From Streptomyces sp. NBC_01460 (GTDB lineage Bacteria > Actinomycetota > Actinomycetes > Streptomycetales > Streptomycetaceae): 64,000 nucleotides of DNA. The notes under the pieces are model-generated. The model made no database searches and was not told the DNA's origin. It saw nothing but the letters and a program-made list of their open reading frames with translations. Of this stretch, positions 26,956-34,946 are shown one piece after another. How positions within the stretch are numbered: position 1 is the stretch's first letter; each line of letters opens with the position of its first letter. Position numbers and translations under genes: made by a program. Where the stretch lies: assembly GCF_036227405.1 (NCBI RefSeq), contig NZ_CP109473.1, positions 4,650,001 to 4,714,000 on the forward strand. Reading direction: 5' to 3'.

Positions 26956-27887
26956 CAGGCGGATACCTCCGTGGAGAGTAGATCCCAGGCGAGCAGCCCT
27001 GCGCCCAGGCATCCGGCGGTGTCCCCGAGGGCCGCCGGGACGATGTGAGGCAGCTTCTGGAACGTGACCCGTTCCTCGACAGCCGCACGCAGTGGTGTGA
27101 ACAAGGTTTCCCCTGCCTCGGCAAGACCGCCACCGATGATGAGCGTGCGGGGGTCCAGCAGAGTGAGGGCGGTGACCAGGCCCGCGGCGAGCGCGTCGAC
27201 GGCGTCCGCCCAGACGCGCAGGGCGGCCGGGTCGCCGGAGGCGACGGCCTTCGCGCAGTCCGCGGCGTCCGCATCGGGGTCGCCGGACGCGGTGGCCCAG
27301 GCCCGGGAGACGGCGGAGGCCGAGGCGAGGGTCTCCAGGCAGCCGCGCTGCCCGCAGCCGCAGTCCGGGCCGTCCGGCCGGACCACGACGTGGCCGATCT
27401 CGCCCGCGTAGCCGTGGGCGCCCGCCTCGATGGTGCCCGCGATGCCTATGGCGCCGGCGATCCCGGTGCCCAGGGGCACGAACAGGAAGCGGTCCGCGCC
27501 CCGGCCGGCCCCGATCCGTCCCTCGGCGAGGCCGCCGGTCCTGACGTCGTGGCCGAGCGCGACGGGGATGCCGCCGAGCCGTTCGCCGAGCAGCTTCCGC
27601 AGGGGCACGTCGCGCCAGCCCAGGTTGGCGGCGTAGACGGCGATCCCGCGTTCCGCGTCGATGATGCCGGGCACGGCGACCCCGGCGGCCACGGCGCCTT
27701 CGCCGAGGTGCTCCTCGCCGTAGGCGTACAGATCCGCGGCGAAGCCCAGGATCGTCTCCACGACTGCCTCGGCGCCGCGGTCCCTGCCGGTGGCCCGGCG
27801 CGCCTCGTGGAGCAGGGTGCCGTCGGCCCCGACCAGAGCGGCCTTCATTCCTGTGCCGCCCACATCGAGGGCGATGACGTGTCTCAC
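26955..27887 (-). CDS. nagK: ROK-family N-acetylglucosamine kinase
   Basis: 310 aa. ALDVGGTGMKAALV is the phosphate-binding motif, GHDVRTGGLAEG contains the catalytic Asp, and GHVVVRPDGPDCGCGQRGCLE is the ROK zinc site. It is first in the operon with nagA, so the substrate is most likely GlcNAc; I recall the S. coelicolor orthologue SCO4285 being shown to be a GlcNAc kinase. Glucose remains a possible second substrate. A dre-like operator lies 29 nt upstream of its start, fitting DasR control. Confidence 0.88.
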   Translation of the reverse strand: MRHVIALDVGGTGMKAALVGADGTLLHEARRATGRDRGAEAVVETILGFAADLYAYGEEHLGEGAVAAGVAVPGIIDAERGIAVYAANLGWRDVPLRKLLGERLGGIPVALGHDVRTGGLAEGRIGAGRGADRFLFVPLGTGIAGAIGIAGTIEAGAHGYAGEIGHVVVRPDGPDCGCGQRGCLETLASASAVSRAWATASGDPDADAADCAKAVASGDPAALRVWADAVDALAAGLVTALTLLDPRTLIIGGGLAEAGETLFTPLRAAVEERVTFQKLPHIVPAALGDTAGCLGAGLLAWDLLSTEVSA

Positions 27888-27915
27888 GGAAGACAGTTTC
27901 GCCCGTCGACCCCTA

Positions 27916-27931
27916 AAAGGTCTAGTCCACT
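27916..27931. promoter_or_regulatory. DasR-responsive element (dre-like site)
   Basis: AAAGGTCTAGTCCACT matches 13 of 16 positions of the dre consensus ACTGGTCTAGACCACT. It lies in the divergent gap between nagK and the sugar-binding lipoprotein gene, so it could control both. DasR is the GntR regulator of chitin/GlcNAc metabolism and is released by GlcN-6-P. Confidence 0.8.
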
Positions 27932-28075
27932 ATCGAGGTTTGTTGAGCACCCATACAAAACGGCCCTGCTAGATTGCCGAATCGATACACCGGTGGTGTA
28001 GACCTCCGTGCGGACGTGAGGCAGGATCGCGGGTTCATCGCCGGAGCGATGACATCCACGTCGGACAATGTAGGG

Positions 28076-29353
28076 ATGGACAGGGCTGTGCAGCGGCGCT
28101 TTGTGGGTCTGACCGCGGCGGTGGCCGCACTCGGTATGACGGCGGCGTTGTCGGGGTGTGGTTCGGACACCGGTTCCGGCGACGTCACCCTGCGGATGGT
28201 CGCGGCCGACTACGGCACCGGTGCGGAGAACAGCTCCCAGAAGTACTGGGACGACGTCGCCGGGAAGTTCGAGGAGGACAACCCCGGCATCAAGGTCGAG
28301 GTCAGCGTCTACTCCTGGAAGGACGTCGACCGCAAGGTCGCCGAGATGGTGAAGGCCGGAAAGGCCCCCGACATCGCGCAGATCGGGGCGTACGCCGACT
28401 ACGCCGAGGCGGGCAAGCTCTACACGGCCGACGAGATGATAGCCATCCGCACCGGGTCCAACTTCCTTCCCTCGCTCACCGACGCGGGCCAGGTCGACGG
28501 CAACCTGTACGGCCTGCCGTTCGTGGCCAGCACCCGGCTCCTCTTCTACAACAAGGACCTCTTCGCCAAGGCGGGCCTCGGCGCCCCGCAGACCTGGGAC
28601 GACATCCAGGCCGACGCCACCACGCTGAAGCAGCGCGGCGTCACGTACCCCTTCGCCCTGCCGCTCGGCCAGGAGGAGTCCCAGGCCGAGACCCTGATGT
28701 GGCTGCTCAGCGGGGGCGGCGGCTACACGGACGAGGTCGGCAACTACGACATCGACTCCCCGGCCAACATCGCGACCTTCCGCTGGCTGACGAACAACCT
28801 CGTCGGCAAGGGCCTCACCGGCCCAGTCGCCCCCGCGAAGCTCGACCGGGCGAAGGCCTTCGACGCGTTCACCAAGGGTGAGGTCGGCATGCTCAACGGC
28901 CACCCGACCCTGATGCAGGAGGCCGAGAAGAACGGCGTCGACGTCGGCATGGTCCCGCTGCCCGGGGTGGACGGGCCGACCAAGGGCTCCATGGGCGTGG
29001 CCGACTGGATGATGGGCTTCAAGCAGAACGGCCACCGGACGCAGATAGGCAAGTTCCTCGACTTCGCCTACAAGGACGACAACGTGACGGCCTTCGCCGA
29101 CCAGTACGACCTGCTCCCCGTGACCAGCAGCGCGTCCGCCGCGATGGAGGCCGACAGCAAGCACAAGTCGCTCCACGCGTTCCTGACGGCGCTGCCGAAC
29201 TCGCAGCTGCCCCCCTTCGGCAAGACGTCGTGGGCGCAGGTCAGCGAGACGGTCAAGGAGAGGATCGGCTCCGCGGTCGAGCCCGGCGGCAACCCGGAGG
29301 GCGTGCTCGTGGAGATCGCGGCCAAGGCCCGGCAGGCGGAGAGCGCGGAGTAG
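28076..29353 (+). CDS. family 1 sugar-binding lipoprotein of an ABC transporter (orphan)
   Basis: 425 aa from this ATG; an ATG at 28049 is an alternative and neither has a well-placed ribosome site. Twin Arg (VQRRFVGLTAAVAALG) and lipobox ALSGC give a lipid-anchored secreted protein. The SBP_bac_1 fold follows: VSVYSWKDVDRKVAEMVKAG, DIAQIGAYADYAEAG, RLLFYNKDLFAKAG, WMMGFKQ. No permease or ATPase genes are adjacent, so it must share permeases or serve as a sensor. The dre site and divergent nagK suggest an amino-sugar ligand. Confidence 0.85.
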   Translation: MDRAVQRRFVGLTAAVAALGMTAALSGCGSDTGSGDVTLRMVAADYGTGAENSSQKYWDDVAGKFEEDNPGIKVEVSVYSWKDVDRKVAEMVKAGKAPDIAQIGAYADYAEAGKLYTADEMIAIRTGSNFLPSLTDAGQVDGNLYGLPFVASTRLLFYNKDLFAKAGLGAPQTWDDIQADATTLKQRGVTYPFALPLGQEESQAETLMWLLSGGGGYTDEVGNYDIDSPANIATFRWLTNNLVGKGLTGPVAPAKLDRAKAFDAFTKGEVGMLNGHPTLMQEAEKNGVDVGMVPLPGVDGPTKGSMGVADWMMGFKQNGHRTQIGKFLDFAYKDDNVTAFADQYDLLPVTSSASAAMEADSKHKSLHAFLTALPNSQLPPFGKTSWAQVSETVKERIGSAVEPGGNPEGVLVEIAAKARQAESAE

Positions 29354-29367
29354 GTAGGTTGGTCGGC

Positions 29368-29628
29368 ATGACCGCCGGCCCGCCCGACCCCGCTGACCCC
29401 ACCGCCCCGCTCTCCGGCCAGGACCGTGCGGTCCTGGCCCTGGAGCGGCGCTCCTGGGCGGGCCCCGGCGCCAAGGAGCGGGCGATCCGGGAGGAGCTGG
29501 GCATCTCACCGGTCCGCTACTACCAGCTGCTCAACGCACTCCTGGACGACCGCCGCGCGCTGGAGGAGGACCCGGTCACGGTCAACCGCCTGCGCCGGGT
29601 CCGCGAAGCGAGGCGCGGCCGCCGCTGA
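29368..29628 (+). CDS. DUF3263 small helix-turn-helix-like protein
   Basis: 86 aa. LSGQDRAVLALERRSWAGPG, then ERAIREELGISPVRYYQLLN and NRLRRVREARRGRR, match the actinobacterial DUF3263 family. It looks like a lone sigma-region-4-like or HTH fold with a basic tail. TAGGTT (29355-29360) ends 7 nt before the ATG with no Shine-Dalgarno, so it is probably leaderless. It lies between the lipoprotein gene and otsB. Function unknown. Confidence 0.8.
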   Translation: MTAGPPDPADPTAPLSGQDRAVLALERRSWAGPGAKERAIREELGISPVRYYQLLNALLDDRRALEEDPVTVNRLRRVREARRGRR

Positions 29629-29701
29629 GGCCCTGTCCGGGGCCGGTGCCCCGGGGCGGGAAGCCGCGCGGCCGGGCGGCCCGCCCGCTACGCTCACCCG
29701 C

Positions 29702-30550
29702 ATGGGCAACCCGGCACACCCCCTCCCGTCCCCGTCCACCCAGGCCGGCCGCGAAGGCCTCGCCGCACTCCTCGCCCGCCCCGGCCGCGCGGTGGTCGCG
29801 CTGGACTTCGACGGCACGCTCGCCGACATCGTCCCGGACCCGGAGCAGTCGCGCGCCGACCCCCGGGTGGTTCCGGCCCTCTCCGCGCTCGCCCCCCGGG
29901 TCGCCGCGGTCGCCGTGATCACCGGCCGGCCGGCCTACACCGCCGTGCGGTACGGCGGCTTCGCCGGGGCGCGTGGCCTGGACCGCCTCGTCGTCCTCGG
30001 GCACTACGGCGCCGAACGCTGGGACGCCGCCACCGGGTCCGCCCACGCCCCCGCCCAGGACCCCGGCGTCGAAGCCGTCCGGGCGGAGCTCCCCGCCGTG
30101 CTGGCGGAGGCGGGCGCCGACAGCGGCACCTGGATCGAGGAGAAGGGCCGCGCGGTCGCCGTGCACACCCGCCGCGCCGCCGACCCGCAGGCCGCCTTCG
30201 AGGCCCTGCGCGCCCCGCTGGCCGGCCTCGCCGCGCGCCACGGCCTGATCGTCGAACCGGGTCGGCTGGTCCTGGAGCTGCGCCCGTCCGGCATGGACAA
30301 GGGCGTGGCGCTGGAGGGCTACGTGAAGGAGGTCGGCGCCGAGGCGGTGCTGTACGCCGGTGACGACCTCGGCGACCTCGCCGCGTACGCCGCCGTCGAG
30401 AAGCTCCGCACCGAGGGCGTCGCGGGCCTGCTCGTCTGCAGCGGCACCGAGGTCCCCGAACTCGCCGAGCGCGCCGACCTGGTGCTCCCGGGCCCGGCAG
30501 CGGTGGCGGACCTGCTCCACTCCCTCGCCCAGCACCTCACCCAGGGCTAG
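29702..30550 (+). CDS. otsB: trehalose-6-phosphate phosphatase
   Basis: 282 aa HAD-superfamily enzyme. VVALDFDGTLADIVPDP carries the nucleophile and general acid Asp pair; AVITGRP, LGHYGAERW and LYAGDDLGDLAAYAAV complete the OtsB set. It dephosphorylates trehalose-6-P to trehalose, an osmolyte and spore carbohydrate. TACGCT (29689-29694) is 7 nt before the ATG (leaderless). Its last 14 bp overlap the end of the convergent otsA, instead of the usual otsBA operon. Confidence 0.9.
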   Translation: MGNPAHPLPSPSTQAGREGLAALLARPGRAVVALDFDGTLADIVPDPEQSRADPRVVPALSALAPRVAAVAVITGRPAYTAVRYGGFAGARGLDRLVVLGHYGAERWDAATGSAHAPAQDPGVEAVRAELPAVLAEAGADSGTWIEEKGRAVAVHTRRAADPQAAFEALRAPLAGLAARHGLIVEPGRLVLELRPSGMDKGVALEGYVKEVGAEAVLYAGDDLGDLAAYAAVEKLRTEGVAGLLVCSGTEVPELAERADLVLPGPAAVADLLHSLAQHLTQG

Positions 30551-31928
30551 GGGCGTCCCGCAGCGCGTCCAGCTGGTCCAGGAACCACTGCTGCGGCGGG
30601 AGCGCCGTCGCGGCGGCGGCCAGGCGCTTCGTGCGGGCGCCCCGCTCGTCGGCGTCCATCGTCAGCGCCTCGTGCAGCGCCGCCGCCGTGGCCGACACGT
30701 CGTACGGGTTGACCACGATCGCGTCCTCGCCCAGCTCCTCGTAGGCCCCCGCCTCGCGGGACAGCACGAGCGCGACGCCGTGGTCGGAGACGACCGGGAC
30801 CTCCTTGGCGACCAGGTTCATGCCGTCGCGGATCGGGTTGACCAGCGCCACGTCCGCCAGCCGGTACGCCGCCAGGGAGCGGGCGAAGTCGTCGTCGACG
30901 TGGAGCAGGACCGGGGTCCAGCCCTTCGTGCCGTACTCCGCGTTGATGCTGTCGGCGACCCGCTGGACCTCGGCCGTGTAGTCGCGGTAGACCGAGAGGT
31001 CCTGCCGTGAGGGGTAGGCGAAGGCGACGTGCACCACGCGCTCGCGCCACTCGGGGCGCTCCTCCAGGAGGGCCCGGTAGGCGTGCAGACCGCGGACGAT
31101 GTTCTTGGAGAGCTCGGTGCGGTCCACCCGCACGATCGTGCGCCGGTCCGCGCCCACCTGGCCCCGGAGGATCTCCATGCGCTCGTCCACGTCGTCCTCG
31201 CGGGAGCGGCGGCGCAGGAAGTCCGCGTCGGCGCCCAGTCCGTGCACCCCGATCCGGGTGTGGCCGGTGCCGCCGAGGATCTCCGTGCAGCAGCTGATGA
31301 AGGCGTCGGCCCAGCGGCGGGTCAGGAACGCGGCGCGGTCGGCACCCAGGATGCCCTTGAGCAGCTGCTCGCCGATGTCGTCGGGAAGCAGCCGGAAGTA
31401 GTCGACGGGCGCCCAGGGGGTGTGCGAGAAGTGGCCGATCCGCAGGTCGGGGCGGAGCTCGCGCAGGATGCCGGGGACCAGCGAGAGGTGGTAGTCCTGC
31501 ACGAGGACGGCGGCGCCCTCGGCCGCCTCCTCGGCGAGCGCCTCGGCGAAGGCCCGGTTGTACGCCTCGTAGGAGGCCCACTGGCGGCGGAACTCCGCGT
31601 CGAAGACGGGCTCCACCGGCGTCTGGTAGATCATGTGGTGGACGAACCAGAGCACCGAGTTCGCGATGCCGTTGTACGCGTCCGCGTGGACCTCCGCGTC
31701 GATGTCGAGCATCCGGACGCCGGGCTCGGACACCCCGCGCCGCACCGCCTCGCGGTCGCCGTCGCTGAGGGCGGCGCACACCCACAGCTTGTCGTCGACG
31801 GCGCTGAGGCCGGAGACCAGCCCGCCCCCGCCCCGTTTCGAGTCGAGCGTGCCGTCCTCCCGCCGTGCGTACGACACCGGGCCGCGATTGGACGCGACGA
31901 GGACCTGGGCAGCGTGCTCGGAGACCAT
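30537..31928 (-). CDS. otsA: alpha,alpha-trehalose-phosphate synthase (UDP/GDP-glucose)
   Basis: 463 aa GT20 enzyme. LVASNRGPVSY and RGGGGLVSGL at the N-terminus, WFVHHMIYQTPVEPVF, VLVQDYHLSLVPGIL, FSHTPWAPVDYFRLLP, VDRTELSKNIVRGL and NPIRDGMNLVAKE are all present. It joins nucleotide-glucose to glucose-6-P. TAGGTT on the minus strand (31936-31941) ends 7 nt before the ATG, so the transcript is probably leaderless. It lies downstream of the GpgS-like gene on the same strand, and its 3' end overlaps otsB. Confidence 0.93.
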   Translation of the reverse strand: MVSEHAAQVLVASNRGPVSYARREDGTLDSKRGGGGLVSGLSAVDDKLWVCAALSDGDREAVRRGVSEPGVRMLDIDAEVHADAYNGIANSVLWFVHHMIYQTPVEPVFDAEFRRQWASYEAYNRAFAEALAEEAAEGAAVLVQDYHLSLVPGILRELRPDLRIGHFSHTPWAPVDYFRLLPDDIGEQLLKGILGADRAAFLTRRWADAFISCCTEILGGTGHTRIGVHGLGADADFLRRRSREDDVDERMEILRGQVGADRRTIVRVDRTELSKNIVRGLHAYRALLEERPEWRERVVHVAFAYPSRQDLSVYRDYTAEVQRVADSINAEYGTKGWTPVLLHVDDDFARSLAAYRLADVALVNPIRDGMNLVAKEVPVVSDHGVALVLSREAGAYEELGEDAIVVNPYDVSATAAALHEALTMDADERGARTKRLAAAATALPPQQWFLDQLDALRDAPSPG

Positions 31929-31997
31929 GTACCCGAACCTAGCCCGTTCGGGAAGCCGCCAAACGTGAAGCGGGTGTGGAGCCGGGCGGGAGAAGCG

Positions 31998-32948
31998 TCA
32001 CGCCGCGTCCCGGGAGGCGTACTCCGCGATGTCCCGCATCGGCGGCCGCTCCTCGGTGTCCACCGCGTGGGTGCGCGGGACGAAACCGCCGGGTCCTCGC
32101 TCGAACTGGACGAGCTCGGGCCGTACGAGCGGTCCCCGGGAGAGCCGCAGCTGCGCCGTGCGGTAGATCGCGGCCGACATCCGGCCGAGGGCCTGGCCGT
32201 CCTGGTGGCGGTGCCTGCGGACACCGACGTCGACCTGCGCCAGCGCGTCCAGGCCGACCGTGTGCAGCGCGTCGACGAGCAGGGCGAGCTCCACTCCGTA
32301 ACCGACGGGGAAGGGGAGCCGCTCCAGCAGGGAGCGCCGCACCGCGTACTCGCCGCCCAGCGGCTGGACGAAGCCGGCCAGCCGCGGCCAGTGCAGATTG
32401 AGCAGCGGGCGGGCCACCAGCTCGGTCACCCGGCCGCCCTGTCCTGCCGCGTCGCCGAGCGGGCGGTCGTACATGGCCTTGACGAAGTGCACCGAGGGGT
32501 CGGTCAGCAGCGGTCCGACGATGCCGGAGACGAAGTCCGCGGAGAAGTCCTTCAGGTCCGCGTCGACGAAGCAGACGATCTCGCCGCTGGTCACCAGCAG
32601 CGAGCGCCACAGGACCTCGCCCTTGCCCGGCAGGGCGGGGATCCGGGGGAGGATCGCGTCGCGGTGCACGACCCGGGCGCCGGCCCGGCGCGCCTCCTCG
32701 GCGGTGGCGTCGGTGGATCCGGAGTCGATCACCACCAGCTCGTCGACGAGCGGGACCTTCTCCATCAGCTCGCGCCGGATCTCCGCGACGATCGCCCCGA
32801 CCGTCGCCTCCTCGTCCAGCGCGGGCAGGACGACGCTCACCCGCGCGCGGTGCGGATCCGTCGCCCGCGCTGCCGTGAGGCGGTCCAGCGGGCGGTCGGC
32901 AGCCGACCAGGAACGCCTGGTCAGCCAGCGTTCCACCTCTTCCAGCAC
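31998..32948 (-). CDS. gpgS: glucosyl-3-phosphoglycerate synthase-like GT-A glycosyltransferase
   Basis: 316 aa from a GTG at 32948 that has GGGAG 8 nt upstream; an ATG at 32975 would add nine residues. VSVVLPALDEEATVGAIV, ELVVIDSGSTDAT and CFVDADLKDF (the DxD metal site) with QPLGGEYAVRRSLLERLPFP are characteristic of GpgS (GT81), which moves glucose from a nucleotide sugar to 3-phosphoglycerate. The product leads to glucosylglycerate and, in mycobacteria, methylglucose lipopolysaccharide. It is divergent from the riboswitch-controlled gene and upstream of otsA. Confidence 0.82.
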   Translation of the reverse strand: MLEEVERWLTRRSWSAADRPLDRLTAARATDPHRARVSVVLPALDEEATVGAIVAEIRRELMEKVPLVDELVVIDSGSTDATAEEARRAGARVVHRDAILPRIPALPGKGEVLWRSLLVTSGEIVCFVDADLKDFSADFVSGIVGPLLTDPSVHFVKAMYDRPLGDAAGQGGRVTELVARPLLNLHWPRLAGFVQPLGGEYAVRRSLLERLPFPVGYGVELALLVDALHTVGLDALAQVDVGVRRHRHQDGQALGRMSAAIYRTAQLRLSRGPLVRPELVQFERGPGGFVPRTHAVDTEERPPMRDIAEYASRDAA

Positions 32949-33103
32949 GGTCGATACTCCCTGTATGTGATCCATCTCGCGGTTCGGACGTCTATCTCAA
33001 CCGTCCGGTGCTTCGGTTACAGTCTTGAACAACGCGGATGACCCTCGCATGTCGGGGTCGGTCCGCGAATAAACGCCCGGATCCATGGTCCGGTGCCATA
33101 GCG

Positions 33104-33227
33104 CTCATCCAGAGGGACTGAGGGAACGGCCCGTTGAAGTCCCGGCAACCCTCCTGCCGACCGCGAGGTCACGGTGGGGAAGGTGCCAATTCCGTCTTGT
33201 GGCGAAATACGTCGCAAGGAAGATGAG
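33104..33227 (+). ncRNA. SAM-I (S-box) riboswitch
   Basis: P1 is CTCATC (33104-33109) with GATGAG (33222-33227). Between them lie the S-box conserved blocks AGAGGGACTGAGGGAACGGC, CCGTTGAAGTCCCGGCAACC and GGTGCCAATTCC, followed by the P4-like GTGGCG/CGTCGC-type hairpin. The 3' P1 strand touches AGGAG (33226-33230), and CCTCC (33237-33241) could sequester that. Only 20 nt remain before the ATG, too few for an intrinsic terminator, so control is probably translational. It should switch the next genes off when S-adenosylmethionine is high. Confidence 0.95.
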
Positions 33228-33247
33228 GAGAAAGGGCCTCCGCCATC

Positions 33248-34546
33248 ATGGCCGTGCAGACAGTTGCAGCGAACACCAATTCTTCCGCCGTGGACCTCGG
33301 TCCCGCCGCGGCGCTTTCCTGCCGCGAGTGCGGCGAGCGTTTCGAGCTCGGACCCATTTTCGCCTGTGCGTCCTGTTTCGGGCCGCTCGAAGTGGCGTAC
33401 GACCTGCCGAGCGGCTCCCCCGAAGAGCTGAAGAAGCGAATCGCCGAGGGTCCGAACAACATCTGGCGCTACGCGCCGCTGCTGCCGGTCCCCTCCGACG
33501 TCGCGGACAAGCCCAACATCAACCCCGGCTTCACGAAGCTGGTCAAGGCCGACAACCTCGCCCGCGAGCTGGGTGTGACCGGCGGCCTGTACGTCAAGGA
33601 CGACTCCGGCAACCCGACGCACTCCTTCAAGGACCGTGTCGTCGCCATCGCCGTCGAGGCCGCCCGCGCCTTCGGATTCACCACACTCTCCTGCTCCTCC
33701 ACCGGCAACCTCGCCGGCGCGGTGGGTGCCGCCGCCGCTCGCGCCGGCTTCCGCTCCTGCGTGTTCATCCCGCACGACCTGGAGCAGGGCAAGGTCGTCA
33801 TGGCCGCGGTGTACGGCGGCGAGCTGGTCGGCATCGAGGGCAATTACGACGACGTCAACCGCTTCTGCTCGGAGCTCATCGGCGACCCGCTCGGCGAGGG
33901 CTGGGGCTTCGTCAACGTCAACCTCCGGCCGTACTACGGCGAGGGCTCCAAGACCCTGGCGTACGAGATCTGTGAGCAGCTCGGCTGGGAGCTGCCCGAC
34001 CAGCTCGTCATCCCGATCGCGTCCGGCTCGCAGCTCACGAAGATCGACAAGGGTCTGCAGGAGCTGATCAAGCTCGGCCTCGTCGAGGACAAGCCGTACA
34101 AGATCTTCGGTGCCCAGGCCGAGGGCTGCTCCCCGGTCTCCACCGCCTTCAAGGCCGGCCACGACGTCGTGCGGCCCCAGAAGCCGAACACCATCGCCAA
34201 GTCCCTGGCGATCGGCAACCCGGCCGACGGCCCGTACGTCCTGGACATCGCCCGGCGCACCGGCGGTGCCGTGGAGGACGTCAATGACGAGCAGGTCGTC
34301 GACGCGATCAAGCTGCTGGCCCGGACCGAGGGCATCTTCGCGGAGACCGCGGGCGGTGTGACCGTCGGCGTCACGAAGAAGCTGATCGACGCCGGCCTGC
34401 TCGACCCGACGCTGACAACCGTGGTCCTGAACACCGGTGACGGCCTCAAGACGCTCGACGCGGTCGCCCCCACGACCGGCCTGTCGGCGACGATCCGGCC
34501 CAGCCTGGACGCGTTCCGCGACGCGGGCCTCGCCGCCGCCAACTGA
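33248..34546 (+). CDS. thrC: threonine synthase-family PLP enzyme under SAM riboswitch; possible homocysteine-forming enzyme
   Basis: 432 aa fold-type II PLP enzyme. An N-terminal zinc ribbon (C25, C28, C40, C43: CRECGE, CASC) is followed by the PLP lysine K128 in NPTHSFKDR and the phosphate-binding SSTGNLAGAVGAAAA. Genuine threonine synthases usually read NPTGSFKDRG, so the His at -4 and DRV after it are differences. By family it acts on O-phosphohomoserine. The SAM riboswitch and the sulfur-carrier gene 28 nt downstream argue that it adds sulfur from a carrier thiocarboxylate, forming carrier-bound homocysteine, as CysM does with CysO. Plain threonine synthase activity is the alternative. 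Confidence 0.85.
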   Translation: MAVQTVAANTNSSAVDLGPAAALSCRECGERFELGPIFACASCFGPLEVAYDLPSGSPEELKKRIAEGPNNIWRYAPLLPVPSDVADKPNINPGFTKLVKADNLARELGVTGGLYVKDDSGNPTHSFKDRVVAIAVEAARAFGFTTLSCSSTGNLAGAVGAAAARAGFRSCVFIPHDLEQGKVVMAAVYGGELVGIEGNYDDVNRFCSELIGDPLGEGWGFVNVNLRPYYGEGSKTLAYEICEQLGWELPDQLVIPIASGSQLTKIDKGLQELIKLGLVEDKPYKIFGAQAEGCSPVSTAFKAGHDVVRPQKPNTIAKSLAIGNPADGPYVLDIARRTGGAVEDVNDEQVVDAIKLLARTEGIFAETAGGVTVGVTKKLIDAGLLDPTLTTVVLNTGDGLKTLDAVAPTTGLSATIRPSLDAFRDAGLAAAN

Positions 34547-34574
34547 CCACCCGAGACCGAAGGAAGGCACCCAC

Positions 34575-34850
34575 ATGAGCGTCAAGGTCCGTATCCCCAC
34601 CATCCTCCGCACCTACACGGACGGTCAGGCCGAGGTCTCGGCGGAGGGCGCGATCCTCTCCGAGGTCATCGCGTCCCTGGAGCAGAACCACCCGGGCATC
34701 GGCGCCCGTGTCCTCGACGACCAGGGCAAGCTGCGCCGCTTCGTCAACGTGTACGTCAACGACGACGACGTGCGCTTCGAGGGCGGTCTGGACGCGGCCA
34801 CCCCGGACGGCGCCGGCGTCTCCATCATCCCGGCCGTCGCCGGAGGCTGA
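34575..34850 (+). CDS. MoaD/ThiS-like sulfur carrier protein
   Basis: 91 aa beta-grasp protein (VKVRIPTILRTYTDGQAEV, SEVIASLEQNHPGIGARVLD, RFVNVYVNDDDVRFEGG) ending in IIPAVAGG. The C-terminal Gly-Gly is the site that MoeB/MoeZ-type enzymes adenylate and convert to a thiocarboxylate. It shares the SAM-riboswitch transcript with the ThrC-like gene (28-nt gap, AAGGAAGG before the ATG) and is not next to molybdopterin or thiamine genes. This points to sulfur donation in methionine/homocysteine synthesis. A strong terminator follows. Confidence 0.88.
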   Translation: MSVKVRIPTILRTYTDGQAEVSAEGAILSEVIASLEQNHPGIGARVLDDQGKLRRFVNVYVNDDDVRFEGGLDAATPDGAGVSIIPAVAGG

Positions 34851-34901
34851 CCGCCGCAGGCGCGATACGGGCCGGCTCGGCCGCCCGGTTCCACAGAGTG
34901 A

Positions 34902-34946
34902 GCAGAATGCCCCCCTCCGCGAGAGAAGCGGAGGGGGGCATTCTGC
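34902..34946 (+). terminator. strong terminator ending the riboswitch operon
   Basis: A 19-bp perfect stem (34902-34920 with 34928-34946) with a 7-nt GAGAGAA loop, 51 nt past the sulfur-carrier stop. Confidence 0.9.

Noticed and set aside
24718..29353. Sugar ABC transporter operon
   Set aside because: Only a binding lipoprotein is present. No permease or ATPase gene is found on either strand near it.
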